In this document: positions 54,760-64,000 of the stretch, piece after piece
How positions within the stretch are numbered: position 1 is the first letter of the stretch
How the letters are laid out: each line of letters starts with the position of its first letter
Origin: Lewinellaceae bacterium
GTDB taxonomy: Bacteria > Bacteroidota > Bacteroidia > Chitinophagales > Saprospiraceae
Direction of reading: 5' to 3'
Length of the DNA: 64,000 bases
NCBI GenBank assembly: GCA_016710765.1
Contig: JADJUJ010000004.1
Location: forward strand, 62,001-126,000
Translations under genes and position numbers: made by a program
Notes under the pieces: model-generated
Told to the model about the DNA's origin: nothing
What the model saw: the letters and a program-made list of their open reading frames with translations, nothing else
Databases searched by the model: none

Positions 54760-56001
54760 ATGAAACGAGTCGTTGTAACCGGCCTTGGCGCGCTAACACC
54801 CATTGGAAATACACTGGAAGCCTACCTTGAAGGTTTAAAACAAGGCATTAGCGGCGCTAACCTGATTACGCAATTTGACGCCACGCTGTTCAAAACCCAC
54901 TTCGCCTGTGAAGTCAAGGGCTTCAATCCCGAGGATTTCATGGACCGTAGGGAAGTGCGCCGCATTGACCGCTTTACGCAATTTGCGGTTGCCACTGTTG
55001 CTGAAGCCATCCAACATTCGGGTCTCGACCTGGAAGCCATCAACAAAGACCGTGTAGGGGTGATTTGGGCATCCGGGATTGGCGGTCTCGCCACACTCGA
55101 AAAAGAGGTGGAGGAACACATTACCGGCAACGGCATACCAAAACACAACCCCTTTCTGATTCCCAAAATGATCTCGGATATCGCTGCAGGTCAAATTTCC
55201 ATCCAATACGGGTTCATGGGCATCAACTATGCCACTGTATCGGCCTGCGCATCCTCTTCCCATGCCCTCATGAATGCTTTCGATTATATTCGGATGGGCC
55301 GGAATGACATCATTGTTACCGGTGGCTCAGAGGCCACGATCACAAAAACTGCGGTGGGTGGCTTCAATTCCATGAAAGCCCTCAGCGAACGCAACGACGA
55401 TTACCAAACGGCTTCCAGGCCATTCGACAAAGACCGTGATGGCTTTGTACTGGGAGAGGGCTCCGGAGCACTCATCCTGGAAGAATATGAGCATGCCAAG
55501 CGCCGGGGTGCCACCATCTATGCCGAAGTAGTGGGCGCCGCTGCTACTGCCGATGCCTACCATATCACTGCACCTCACCCGGAAGGACGCGGCGTAATCA
55601 ATGTGATGAATCACGCGCTGCAGGATGCACAACTCAATCCTGAAGATATTGACTACATCAACGTACACGGCACCTCCACGCCACTGGGCGATGTGGCAGA
55701 ACTGAAAGCCATTAAAACTGTTTTTGGAGACCATGCCTTTAATCTGAATATTTCCTCAACCAAGAGCATGACGGGGCATCTCCTTGGCGCTGCTGGCGCC
55801 ATCGAAGCCATCGCCAGTATCCTGGCGATGAACCACGATTTCATTCCGCCTACCATCAACCATTTTACCGACGACCCGGATATTGACCCGCGCTTTAAAC
55901 TAACCTTTAACACGGCGGAATCCCGCAAAGTCAGAGCAGCCATCAGCAATACCTTTGGGTTTGGCGGGCACAATGCTTCCATCGTATTACGAAAAATTTA
56001 A
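54760..56001 (+). CDS. fabF: Beta-ketoacyl-ACP synthase II
   Basis: 413 residues. It condenses malonyl-ACP with acyl-ACP in fatty acid elongation. The catalytic triad is Cys163 (VSACASSSHA), His303 (NVHGTSTPLGD) and His340 (KSMTGHLLGAAGA). The opening RVVVTGLGALTPIGNTLEAY and terminal FGFGGHNASIVLR fix both ends. It follows acpP and is 46 bp before rnc, an acpP-fabF-rnc order frequent in bacteria. Confidence 0.97.
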   Translation: MKRVVVTGLGALTPIGNTLEAYLEGLKQGISGANLITQFDATLFKTHFACEVKGFNPEDFMDRREVRRIDRFTQFAVATVAEAIQHSGLDLEAINKDRVGVIWASGIGGLATLEKEVEEHITGNGIPKHNPFLIPKMISDIAAGQISIQYGFMGINYATVSACASSSHALMNAFDYIRMGRNDIIVTGGSEATITKTAVGGFNSMKALSERNDDYQTASRPFDKDRDGFVLGEGSGALILEEYEHAKRRGATIYAEVVGAAATADAYHITAPHPEGRGVINVMNHALQDAQLNPEDIDYINVHGTSTPLGDVAELKAIKTVFGDHAFNLNISSTKSMTGHLLGAAGAIEAIASILAMNHDFIPPTINHFTDDPDIDPRFKLTFNTAESRKVRAAISNTFGFGGHNASIVLRKI

Positions 56002-56047
56002 TCAGCCTTCCCCACCCCTCGGTGCGGCAGACTTCAATGACTGAGCA

Positions 56048-56841
56048 GTGCGCGCAATCAAAAGAGTTTATAATTATTACTTCCACAAGGACAAAGAACT
56101 AGCCCGTAGGCTCAGACCACTCCTGGGCTTTACCCCTGCCTATTTGCAATTGTTCAAACTCGCCTTTTTTCATAAAAGCACCTTTTCTAACGGAGAATAT
56201 GCTATTTCGAACAACGAACGGCTGGAGTTTTTGGGCGATGCTGTGCTCAGTACCATTGTAGGAGAATACCTGTTTAAGAAATACCCCAACAGCGATGAGG
56301 GTTTTTTGACCAAAATGCGCTCCAAAATTGTGAAGCGCAACTCACTCGATGAGATAGCCGATAAAATGGGGCTCGACCTTTTCCTGAACCATTACAACCA
56401 AACCCGGCTCTCCAAATCGATGCTGGGCAATGCCCTGGAAGCCCTGGTTGGCGCCATTTACATCGAAATAGGCTACGCAAAGACCCGCGATTACGTCATT
56501 CGTCGCATTCTGCGCAAATACCTGGACATCCACGAACTGGAACAGTTCGACGACAATTACAAAAGCCAGCTGCTCGAATGGTGCCAGAAAAACGGCTATC
56601 AGATCGATTACAAAGTGCTGGCCAAATACAAAAGTGAAAAGCGCGATAAGTTTAAAGTCGCCGTTTACATCGATGGTAAAAAACTAGGAACAGCCGACGA
56701 TTTTAACAAAAAAGTGCAGAGCAACTGGCCAGCGAACGCGCCATGGCGCAACTTGGCCTCAGCAACAACACTGCCGTTGACGACAACCACAGCCAGGCCC
56801 AACAACGACTGGCCCAAACCTCCGCTGAAGAAGACAACTGA
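56048..56841 (+). CDS. rnc: Ribonuclease III, apparent frameshift near the 3' end
   Basis: Cleaves double-stranded RNA in rRNA maturation and mRNA control. The signature NNERLEFLGDAVL is at about residue 56-68. The double-stranded RNA-binding domain follows from about 175. GTG start at 56048. As read, the frame leaves the family at KKVQSNWPANAPW and ends at 56863. Adding one G near 56716 gives KKVAEQLASERAMAQLGL, the normal end of the RNA-binding domain, with a stop at 56841 and a product of 264 residues. Since rnc is normally kept, a sequencing slip is more likely than a mutation. Confidence 0.92.
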
Positions 56842-56859
56842 TCAAACCCTCCGCTGGCA

Positions 56860-58128
56860 TTGAAAAGTAAGCTACCCACTGCAAGGGCACAAGCATTGGC
56901 CCAACCTCTCTTCTTTCGCCAGACAGGCCGCTGCCCCGGATACCTTTTCGGAATAATGCCAGCAAGTTTTGATCAGTCACACCACATTCTGATTCAATGG
57001 CCTGGCATGCAATGCCACTGCAGTTGTGGGTTTCGGACCCAGCCTTGTTCTCATGCACAAACCCTGTTGCTGCTGCAGGAATCACTGCCCAACTTATTTG
57101 AACCCCTGGAACATCTTCCAGACTGGGCCCTCTCGCTACTGACAGAAAAAGCAGGCTTTGCTGCCACACAACCCAATCAGAACCTTCCGCAACTGGTGGC
57201 ACTACAAAAGGAAAAACGCCACCACGAGCGGCTCGAGCGCGCCGCTTTTGGCCTGCAGGATATGGAACTTTGGCTCGAAGACCTCATGCGCCGCGGATTG
57301 GCCACTGCTGCCGTTGAAGAGGACGCTTTCTGCCAGGATATTGCCGCGCGCATGGCTGATGCCTCCCTGCCAGGACTCGCCCGCACCCTGCGCCTGATTG
57401 GCGCTATTCCGCCCGGGGCGCCCGATTGGGCAGAACAAGTTTTAGAGGTGTTGGCAAACGTTTACCTGGCCATACAATGCTTCAAAAACGGATTCAGTTC
57501 CCGATGCACTGCTGTACGACCTCCAGTATTTCCTGGGTATAAATGCCAGAAAAGAAATCGTCATGGAGCAAGGTGAACGCCTGGAAGACAGTTGGGCAGT
57601 ACTCGGAAGCCAGGAAGAACAAGTAGAGGCTCAACTCTATCTCCGACGGCAGTGGCTACTCGGCGCCAAAGGGCGCTTTGCCCTGTTGCTGGATTACGCC
57701 TTTGGCAGCGCAGACTTCCCCGGGTTCCGTGCCGGTGATATCGTTCACGGCTCCCTGCGTTTTTCCCATCAGCCTTCCCCCTGCGCGCACTTTGTGAGGC
57801 ACCCCTCCGACCATTACCTAAAAAGGTGGCACAGGTGCCCGGATTTACCTCCCTGGCATCCTTTCGTCAGCAATGGGCTATTGATCTCGCAAAACAACCG
57901 TGGGTGGAGCACTACCCCCTGGTGCTCAACAACATCACCCCGCTTTATCATAACGGCCAGCACTTACTGGCGGATGCGCAACAGGAAGCCCTGGTTGTCG
58001 CCGACGCCGACGCCTGGCGGCTGTTGGCCTTGTCGGGTGGACGCCCGCTAACCGTTTTCGGCGTTTGGAACGGAAAAACGATGTCCATCGTAAGTCTTGT
58101 GCAGGAAAAACGCCTACGCCTGCTATAG
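56860..58128 (+). CDS. SWIM zinc-finger protein, two apparent frameshifts
   Basis: Three overlapping frames (56860-57576, 57563-58051, 57826-58128) read as one protein of 422 residues after removing one A near 57486 and adding one C near 57775. Repaired joins read FKTDSVPDALLYDLQYF and PFPLRALCEAPLRP. The N-terminal zinc-binding motif CHCSCG..PCSHAQTLLLL near 48-68 is the SWIM finger (CxCx(n)CxH), expected to bind DNA or protein. The rest is unlike anything I can name. The TTG start at 56860 lies 18 bp past the restored rnc stop, so co-expression with rnc is likely. Confidence 0.7.
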
Positions 58129-58151
58129 GGTGCGTCTTTAAACCGGAAGCC

Positions 58152-58838
58152 CTACTTAATCAAAACCGGTTTTAAAATCTTCCAGACATTTTCGGCTACA
58201 ATTTTTTGGCCTTCCACGTTGGGATGGATTCCGTCTTCCAGGTTCAGTTTGGGATCGGCAGCTACACCTGCCAGCAGAAAAGGAATCAGTTCTGTACCGT
58301 TTTTGGCCGATAGCGTGTTGTACATGTCCTCAAAAAAGCGGGTATACTCAGCGCCCAGATTCGGAGGAGCCTGCATACCCGCGATGATAATTTTACAGCC
58401 CGGGTATTGGGATTTCACCTGATCAATAATACCCTGCAGGTTAGCCTTTGTGGTTTTCAAATCGAGTCCGCGCAAGGCATCGTTGGCTCCCAATTCCAGG
58501 ACAAATACATCGACAGGTTCCCGGAGCACCCAGCCGATACGCGACAGTCCATCCGTGGTGGTTTCCCCGCTTACGCCGGCATTGACGCAGGTATAGTTGT
58601 AGCCCAGAGAATCCAGGCGTTTTTGGATTAAGGCAGTAAACCCCTGCTCTGGCGATAAATTATAGGCCGCAGTCAGGCTGTTGCCAAAAAACAAGATCGA
58701 TTTGTGGCGCGATTTCCAATCAGAAGCATTGTTCTCTGCACCAGCACTGGTACTGTTTGCCTGGGAATCAGTACTGCCGCTGTTGCAGGCAGCCAGGACC
58801 AGCAAGGAAAACAAAAAGAACAAGGTGATATTTTTCAT
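58152..58838 (-). CDS. SGNH-type esterase lipoprotein (arylesterase/TesA-like)
   Basis: 228 residues. Lipobox LAACN (Cys18) predicts an anchored envelope protein. The four conserved blocks of the family are present: FGNSLTAAY with the nucleophile Ser near 53, a Gly in NAGVSGETT, LGANDALRG with the oxyanion Asn, and DGIHPNVEGQ with the catalytic Asp and His near 206-209. Members release acyl groups from esters, often lysophospholipids. It converges on the SWIM protein gene. Confidence 0.9.
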   Translation of the reverse strand: MKNITLFFLFSLLVLAACNSGSTDSQANSTSAGAENNASDWKSRHKSILFFGNSLTAAYNLSPEQGFTALIQKRLDSLGYNYTCVNAGVSGETTTDGLSRIGWVLREPVDVFVLELGANDALRGLDLKTTKANLQGIIDQVKSQYPGCKIIIAGMQAPPNLGAEYTRFFEDMYNTLSAKNGTELIPFLLAGVAADPKLNLEDGIHPNVEGQKIVAENVWKILKPVLIK

Positions 58839-58880
58839 GGTACGATGCGTTTTTGAACCGCAAAGTTAATCGTTGATTCC

Positions 58881-59210
58881 TTGGGTTTTGCCATATTATG
58901 GTTTGATCGCCCTTTTTCACCCATGATGCGATGGAATTTCGAACAGAATGGCTTCCCCCTTGGGCATGAACAAATGCCAAAGACCATAAAAAAAAGCGGC
59001 AGTGCCGGCGCCCGCGTACCGAATCTTGCGGTTAAGTTAAAGCCGAACACTGCCGTAGCGTTTGTAGCCTCCTTTTTTAGGGCCACGGGAGAATGTTTTC
59101 AAAGCCTGTTGTTGCCCCGGCTACAAGACAATACTACTGCCAAAAAACAGCCGGTACAAGCACTGTTCGGCGACTTAACAGACTTTAACCTCTGTGGATA
59201 CCGAGGTTAA
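58881..59210 (+). CDS. Possible small protein of unknown function
   Basis: A 109-codon frame (TTG start; ATG starts at 58923 and 58926) whose third-position base pattern resembles the neighbours. No known motif is seen. It is crossed by an inverted repeat (CGGCAGTG/CACTGCCG around 59000-59055) with an adjacent A-run that would be a minus-strand terminator, and a second stem TTAACCTC/GAGGTTAA at 59185-59210. The region could be an untranslated RNA instead. It occupies most of the gap 58839-59347. Confidence 0.25.
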   Translation: MGFAILWFDRPFSPMMRWNFEQNGFPLGHEQMPKTIKKSGSAGARVPNLAVKLKPNTAVAFVASFFRATGECFQSLLLPRLQDNTTAKKQPVQALFGDLTDFNLCGYRG

Positions 59211-59347
59211 GGGCATTAACGTTTATTATACTGTGCATCAGTTGATTAGAAATGTGTTAAGCCAGTTCACGACAAGCACCGCTAAAATTTAACCTTTTGA
59301 AAATGGACCGCAATCGCACATTGGTCCGTACTTTTCGACATACAACC

Positions 59348-60361
59348 ATGGCCAAAGCATTAAATACAGCCGAAGAATACGCCAAAGGCATCCGGGAAGG
59401 AAACCGGGTGCTGCTGGGCCAGGCTATCACCCTGGTGGAAAGCGCACGCCCGGAGCACCAGCAACTGGCCAATCAGCTGATAGGCCTGCTTTTGTCGGAG
59501 GGCGCAGTGCCCAGCCAAACCCTGCGCATAGGCATCACCGGTGCGCCAGGTGTGGGTAAGAGCACTTTTATCGAAGCGCTCGGCAATTACCTGACCAGTT
59601 TGGGCAAGCGCGTTGCAGTATTGGCCATCGACCCCAGCAGTCAAATCAGTAAAGGAAGTATTCTGGGTGATAAAACGCGGATGGAACAATTAGCCGCCTC
59701 CGATCTGGCATTCATCCGGCCTTCTCCAGCTGGCAACTCGCTCGGCGGCGTAGCGCGAAAAACGCGGGAAACTATTTTGCTGGTTGAAGCTGCCGGATAC
59801 GAAATTGTACTGATTGAAACGGTAGGCGTGGGCCAATCAGAAACTGCCGTACACAGCATGACCGACCTGTTCCTCTTGCTGCTGCTCCCAGGGGCAGGAG
59901 ACGAGTTGCAGGGCATCAAACGCGGCATTGTTGAAATGGCCGATATTCTATGCGTCAACAAAGCCGAGGGCGACCGCGTACAACTGGCAAAACAGGCAAG
60001 CGTGTACTACAGCAACGCCACGCACCTGCTCCCTCCAGCCCAAAGCGGTTGGGCGCCACAGGTGCTCCGTTGCAGCGCGCAAGAGGGCACCGGAATAAAA
60101 GAACTTTGGGAAACCATGGAAAAATTCCGGGCGCACGTTCAGGACAATAACTTTTTTGCCGAAAACCGCCGCCAGCAGGCCGCCTGGTGGTTTCAAGAAA
60201 GCATTCGCGACAGTTTGCTGTCTGCCTTCTTTCAACACCCTGAGGTCCGCCAACAACTGCAGTACCTCGAACCACTCGTCTTGCAGGGGAAAATATCTCC
60301 TTTTGCAGCAGCAGAACAGGTATTGGGAGCCTTTCCGGTAAGGCTCAACAAAGAAGACTAG
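59348..60361 (+). CDS. meaB: Methylmalonyl-CoA mutase-associated GTPase MeaB
   Basis: 337 residues from ATG 59348; in-frame alternatives lie at 59303 and a TTG at 59297. This G3E-type P-loop GTPase protects and reloads the B12-dependent methylmalonyl-CoA mutase. Walker A is GAPGVGKS near 65-72, and DPSSQISKGSILGDKTRM, ETVGVGQSETAV and NKAEGDR are the remaining family blocks. The mutase genes themselves are not in the window. The stop codon lies in the arm of a following inverted repeat. Confidence 0.92.
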   Translation: MAKALNTAEEYAKGIREGNRVLLGQAITLVESARPEHQQLANQLIGLLLSEGAVPSQTLRIGITGAPGVGKSTFIEALGNYLTSLGKRVAVLAIDPSSQISKGSILGDKTRMEQLAASDLAFIRPSPAGNSLGGVARKTRETILLVEAAGYEIVLIETVGVGQSETAVHSMTDLFLLLLLPGAGDELQGIKRGIVEMADILCVNKAEGDRVQLAKQASVYYSNATHLLPPAQSGWAPQVLRCSAQEGTGIKELWETMEKFRAHVQDNNFFAENRRQQAAWWFQESIRDSLLSAFFQHPEVRQQLQYLEPLVLQGKISPFAAAEQVLGAFPVRLNKED

Positions 60362-60522
60362 TGCAGCATCCGGCGAATACCCTGTGAATTGGCGAGGCAG
60401 ATTTTTCATTCATCAAGGCGTGAGGAGGGCGATCCCGAAGATATCGGGATTAACCGACGAACAACGAAGATGAAGGGAAAATGTGGCCGTCAATTCACAG
60501 GGTATTCGCCGGACGCTGCACT
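60360..60522. repeat. 32-bp inverted repeat enclosing a palindromic core
   Basis: 60360-60391 pairs with 60491-60522 with one mismatch. Inside, ATCCCGA/TCGGGAT form a central stem (near 60433-60453), flanked by CATTCATC and GATGAAGG, so the 163-bp unit folds on itself almost entirely. It begins within the meaB stop codon. Confidence 0.8.
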
Positions 60523-60565
60523 GGTGGTCAAACAGTGTAGTATTGTAAAAAAACAAGTCTGTGCT

Positions 60566-60779
60566 ACCGCAGTTTTTTGCAAAGCAAAACATCTGCGGTT
60601 CCTGCGCCTTTCTGCGGGACAACTTTTTTGCGCAGCAAAAATCGAAAAATGCATTGCTAAAGCGCTGGTGAATAACCATTGTAGTTTCTGGTAGCAAGGC
60701 TTTGCTGCGCAAAAAAGTTTTCCCGCAGATGCTCGCTGATACCCGCAGTTGTTTTGCTGCGCAAAACAACTGCGGGTAT
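60566..60779. repeat. Cluster of three hairpins sharing a CTGCGCAAAA motif
   Basis: Hairpin 1 (60566-60599) has ACCGCAG/CTGCGGT ends. Hairpin 2 has 29-bp arms at 60612-60640 and 60700-60728, two mismatches. Hairpin 3 has perfect 17-bp arms at 60739-60755 and 60763-60779 around GCTGCGC. All carry TTTTGC and GCAAAA next to GCAG or CTGC. With the preceding repeat they fill the gap 60362-60860, in which I see no gene. Confidence 0.75.
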
Positions 60780-60860
60780 ACAAGGTGACCCATTTTCAAA
60801 AACTACATTGATTCTCCACTTGGGCCATGGTGTTTCTACTATAAAAAACACCGTACAAAA

Positions 60861-63604
60861 TTAACGCCCACGAATCAGTTCGATGTATCCCCGTAATATC
60901 TCCGGCCTGAGCACGGTACCGTCCACCCTGCTTTCGTATACCTTACAAATGTAAAAATAAGTACCCGCTGCAAGCTCCCTGCCTTCACTTTTGCCATCCC
61001 AGTTCAAGGCAGGATCGGTGGCCGTAAATACCAGGTTGCCCCATCGGTTATACACTTGAAAATCCACCCGCTCCACGAAACGCCAGCCAGGGAAGGGCGT
61101 ATAGAAGTCGTTGGCATCATCGCCATTGGGAGTAAAGGCATTGGGCAGCTCGTATTTCGGACAATTGTCAACACAAACCAATGCGCTGAGGGCACTTTCA
61201 TTGCCGACAGAATCGATGGCAGAAATGGCATAGCAACCCGCCAGACCAGTATTCAAGCTGTGGATATAAGTGGTAATTGCATCTGAGTCGATATAATCCA
61301 GCACCGCAGGCTCGTCGTCGGGGCCGGGTGCAAACCAAACTTTGTAAGCCACGGCATCGGCTGGCCCGGGACAAATATCATTGGGGTTGGTCCAGTTGAG
61401 CGTATTGATAAAAGGTGGCCCCGTAAATTCCTGATCGTTGCCGAGGGTACACAAATTGGCCACCTCCAGGGTGGGAACACAAGGTGGCGTCGTATCAATA
61501 GGAACGGCACAAGCTTCCTGGGAGAAGTTCAGCAGCGGGTCAGCAATGCCAACAATGCTGTAGGTTCCGGTGGCCAGAACCTTATAGCAATACTCCTTCC
61601 CATTTTCCAAACCCCGATCGTCGTAGCGGGGTTGCACCGTGGCGCCAATGGAATCAAACATTCCTGTGATATCATTTTACGATAAATGGTATAATCGTAA
61701 TTGTTCCAGGGAACATTTGCCTGCCAGCTAAGCTGGTTGGTATTGTCGGTGCCGGCTACTGTCAGGAACACCGAGGAGGCAATGTTGGTAAAGCCCAGTG
61801 GCGTATCGTTGCCCCGGGTATAAAAAGCAACCTGATACCGCCAGGGCTGGTCGAGCGTATTCAATCCGGTATCGGTAAACATGGTATCGTTGGCCTGCCA
61901 AAAACTGGCGGCGGTAAACGAAGCGCCCGGCACCTCAGCCATCGGAGCACCGCTGAAACCCGGCGCCCGCAACAACTGGTATCGGTATGGACCATGGTTG
62001 ACCAGGGTGTCCAAGTCGGCAGCCAGGGGTTTTGACCAGCGAACGGCTATTTTGCCTGTAGCCGGATTTGTTTCCAGTACATCGACATGGGTGATCAGGG
62101 GTAAACTCCGCGGGAGCTGGGCGCATACTTCTTCCGAGGCAAGGCTTTCGACTATATTGTAACGGTAGCCTCCGGCCGAAATCAAGGCAAATTTTGCCAA
62201 AACCCGGTAACAATAGGTTTTGCCGCTCTCCACCGTGTTGTCTAAATATACATATCGCCCATTGACCACATTCTGGGTGATGTAAGCCAGTTGGGTATAT
62301 CCCTTACCGGCAAGGCCAGGCGAACAGGTGTCCACGACGAAAGGGTTACTGCCCTCCCTGCGCCAAACCGAAAACCCGAAGAAATAATTATCGGCTGTGC
62401 TCTCGCAGGCATAGGGTTTCTCCCAACTCAACTCCACCGAATTTTGATCGGCCAACGCCTGCAGATCCTTGGGCGGCGGCCCTACTACTTTTATCTCAAC
62501 GGCCTTAAGGTCGGCCAGTTGCGGAATTTGAAGGCTCACGGAATCCGTTGCCTTGAATACAACAGAATAAGGCTGCGCCGAAATATGCTCACAAGCCGTA
62601 ACCCAGGTAAAGGTGCCGAAAACCGGAGGGGGAACGAAACCAGTAGGAGCACTAAAAGTGGCCGGACTATACGGTGTAGAAAAAGGCCCGCCCAGGGCAC
62701 TCAACTGTACGACATCAGTAGGATCAGGGTCCGTAGCCGATACAGGAAAAGTAACGGTGGTGCCGGCTATAACACAAACATCGTCCGCCGCAGTTACCAC
62801 CGGCGGGTTGTTGTCGCAATTGTCGACAAAAATCTGCATATCCCGAATGGTGGTATCGATTGGAACACCATTGCGCCAGGAAATGATGATAAAAGCCAGG
62901 TTATACTCCCCGGCAAACTGTGGCGTGAGCCACAGGATATCCCCGGTTTTTTCATCCAGCTGGAGGATGTTGTTGGGGCCAGGAACAATTTGACTGGGAT
63001 AGGAATAGTTGGGTACGGCCGTATACTTGGCCTGCAGCGGAACAATCAACTTGTAAGAAATACTGTCTTTATCGGGATCAAAAGCATTGGGATTGTGCTT
63101 AAACGGTTTGCCGATACAGGCATTATCAATCGGCGGTTGCAACAAATACGGTGTGGTGTTACTGCCACCAAACTGCGGATCCTGAAAGGTATAGGAGGTT
63201 TGAATGTAAAACGGAACGTTGTCGGAAGAAGGCGGGTTTACATTGACAATTCCGGCAATTCGGTTGGGATCGGTCATGCCAATGACGTAGGTACTCGGCC
63301 CGGCGTAAGTGTGCTCGGCAATATAGAGGTTGTACTTGATGTCATTGGGCAGCACAATTCCATTGCCGTTGCCATTGGAGCGGCCCACGGGTTGCAGGTT
63401 GCCATCACCCCAATCGATGGTCAGGGTATCGCGGTCTGCGTTGATACTGCTGGCCTTTGTCCACGTAATGATGGTGGCGCGAATGGTTAGCGCGTCAATT
63501 TGCTCAATATGGATTTCACCTGCGCGGTTGTGTGTTGCCAGCAAGGCCAGCGGACACAAGAGCAACAACATCACAAGCCGGAATTTTGGTAGATTTGCTT
63601 TCAT
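60861..63604 (-). CDS. Large secreted multidomain protein with CHU_C type IX sorting domain, apparent frameshift
   Basis: The start at 63604 gives a signal peptide ending in LLATHNRAGE. The first frame covers 61529-63604, the second 60861-61661. One extra A near 61677 joins them as IYRKNDITGMFDSIGA, giving 914 residues. The body contains PKD/cadherin-like and fibronectin-III-like beta domains (VSATDPDPTDVVQLSALGGP; KPYACESTADNYFFGFSVWR). The C-terminus from PNAFTPNGDDANDFYTPF to the end is a CHU_C (gliding-motility-associated, type B) sorting domain, so it is probably displayed or released by the type IX system. No catalytic motif; an adhesin-like role is inferred. Confidence 0.88.
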
Positions 63605-63734
63605 CCTTAATTGCTTTAGAAGCATCTTCTAATTCGGAACGGCCTCTAAGTTAAAATATTTTACCACGACCTCCGCAAAAATCATTTGCTTTGCCATTGG
63701 CAGACGATCCGCTCATTTACTAACGTTTTATACT

Positions 63735-64000
63735 ATGCTGCTTTACAATGTCACGGTAACCATCGACCTCAATGCCAGCGAAGACTGGCTTCGCTGGATG
63801 CGCGATACCCATATACCCGACGTCATGTCGACGGGTATGTTCATCTCCTACCGCCTCAGCCGTCTGATCGGACATGAACACAACGATTCAGAAATCTATT
63901 CGGTTCAATACCTCATCAAAGATCAGGCGCATCTGATGCGTTATCAGGAGGAGTTTGCGCCGGTTTTACAAAAACAAACACGAGAACGGTACGACGGTAA
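63735..64000 (+). CDS. DUF4286 family protein (start only)
   Basis: 88 full codons from ATG 63735 to the window end, frame open. MLLYNVTVTIDLNASEDWLRWM, with HIPDVMSTGMF and SVQYLIKD, matches the short DUF4286 proteins (about 100 residues) of Bacteroidota, thought to adopt a dimeric ferredoxin-like fold. Function unknown. Divergent from the CHU_C gene. Confidence 0.8.
   Translation, partial: MLLYNVTVTIDLNASEDWLRWMRDTHIPDVMSTGMFISYRLSRLIGHEHNDSEIYSVQYLIKDQAHLMRYQEEFAPVLQKQTRERYDG

Noticed and set aside
62291..63490. 399-codon plus-strand frame opposite the CHU_C secreted protein
   Set aside because: It is a shadow of the beta-domain coding strand; composition is biased and no family is recognisable.
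1..64000. CRISPR arrays, tRNA, rRNA, tmRNA, RNase P and SRP RNA genes
   Set aside because: I looked in each gap for regular spaced repeats, tRNA T-loop motifs and the conserved RNase P, tmRNA and SRP signatures and found none. A covariance search would be the decisive test.

Overview
The window is a 64 kb piece of a chromosome from a member of the phylum Bacteroidota, most likely the Saprospiria (inference). The signs are the type IX secretion pair porU-porV, several secreted proteins with type IX C-terminal sorting domains, a short-form prolyl-tRNA synthetase, PIG-type surface lipoproteins, sparse Shine-Dalgarno sites, and promoter-like boxes of the Bacteroidota form TTG-N19-TAnnTTTG. Base composition is moderately GC-rich except for an AT-richer patch at about 36.9-41.3 kb. 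I saw no tRNA or rRNA gene, CRISPR array, prophage or intact insertion sequence.

Layout. 1-10 kb: the N-terminal part of a large secreted protein, a MITE-like element, an MFS transporter, a GNAT acetyltransferase, proS, a low-complexity repeat protein, a FadL/OmpP1-like porin and a small membrane protein. 10-17 kb: envelope sugar genes (rfbC, hldD), an M28 peptidase with a sorting tail, a UMF1-type MFS protein, aroA and a SMUG2-type DNA glycosylase. 17-27 kb: a 1166-residue ThuA/sugar dehydrogenase/PKD/cytochrome c/CBM lipoprotein, divergent from a heavy-metal efflux operon (small His-rich protein, CusA-type pump, TolC-type channel, CusB-type adaptor) with a perfect 14-bp palindrome between the two. 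27-36.9 kb: fumC, a NarL-type response regulator overlapping its TPR-HisKA_3 kinase, a candidate structured RNA, superoxide dismutase, a secreted sugar dehydrogenase, a GH3-family enzyme and a second GNAT protein.

36.9-41.3 kb is the accessory patch: a minus-strand run of two alternating pairs of lipoproteins (a large repeat-propeller-like protein followed by a small CARDB-like protein), headed by a short Cys-rich ORF. The two large proteins are clear paralogs. 41.6-46.8 kb is the type IX unit porU-porV. 47-54 kb: an SDR epimerase/threonine dehydrogenase, panC, an O-antigen-ligase-like protein, a polyprenyl synthase and pyk. 54-56.9 kb is the fatty-acid/RNA block acpP-fabF-rnc. The end holds a SWIM-finger protein, an SGNH esterase, meaB, a large CHU_C-tailed secreted protein and the start of a DUF4286 gene.

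Two cross-cutting observations stand out. First, at least seven gaps between genes hold long inverted repeats (arms 13-46 bp, often perfect) that look like small non-autonomous elements or strong RNA hairpins. The clearest, at 1618-1891, is flanked by a 9-bp duplication. Second, six genes are cut by single-base frameshifts, almost all in short homopolymers, including normally important genes (rnc, hldD). This looks more like sequence error than real gene decay, and it changes how those genes should be read.
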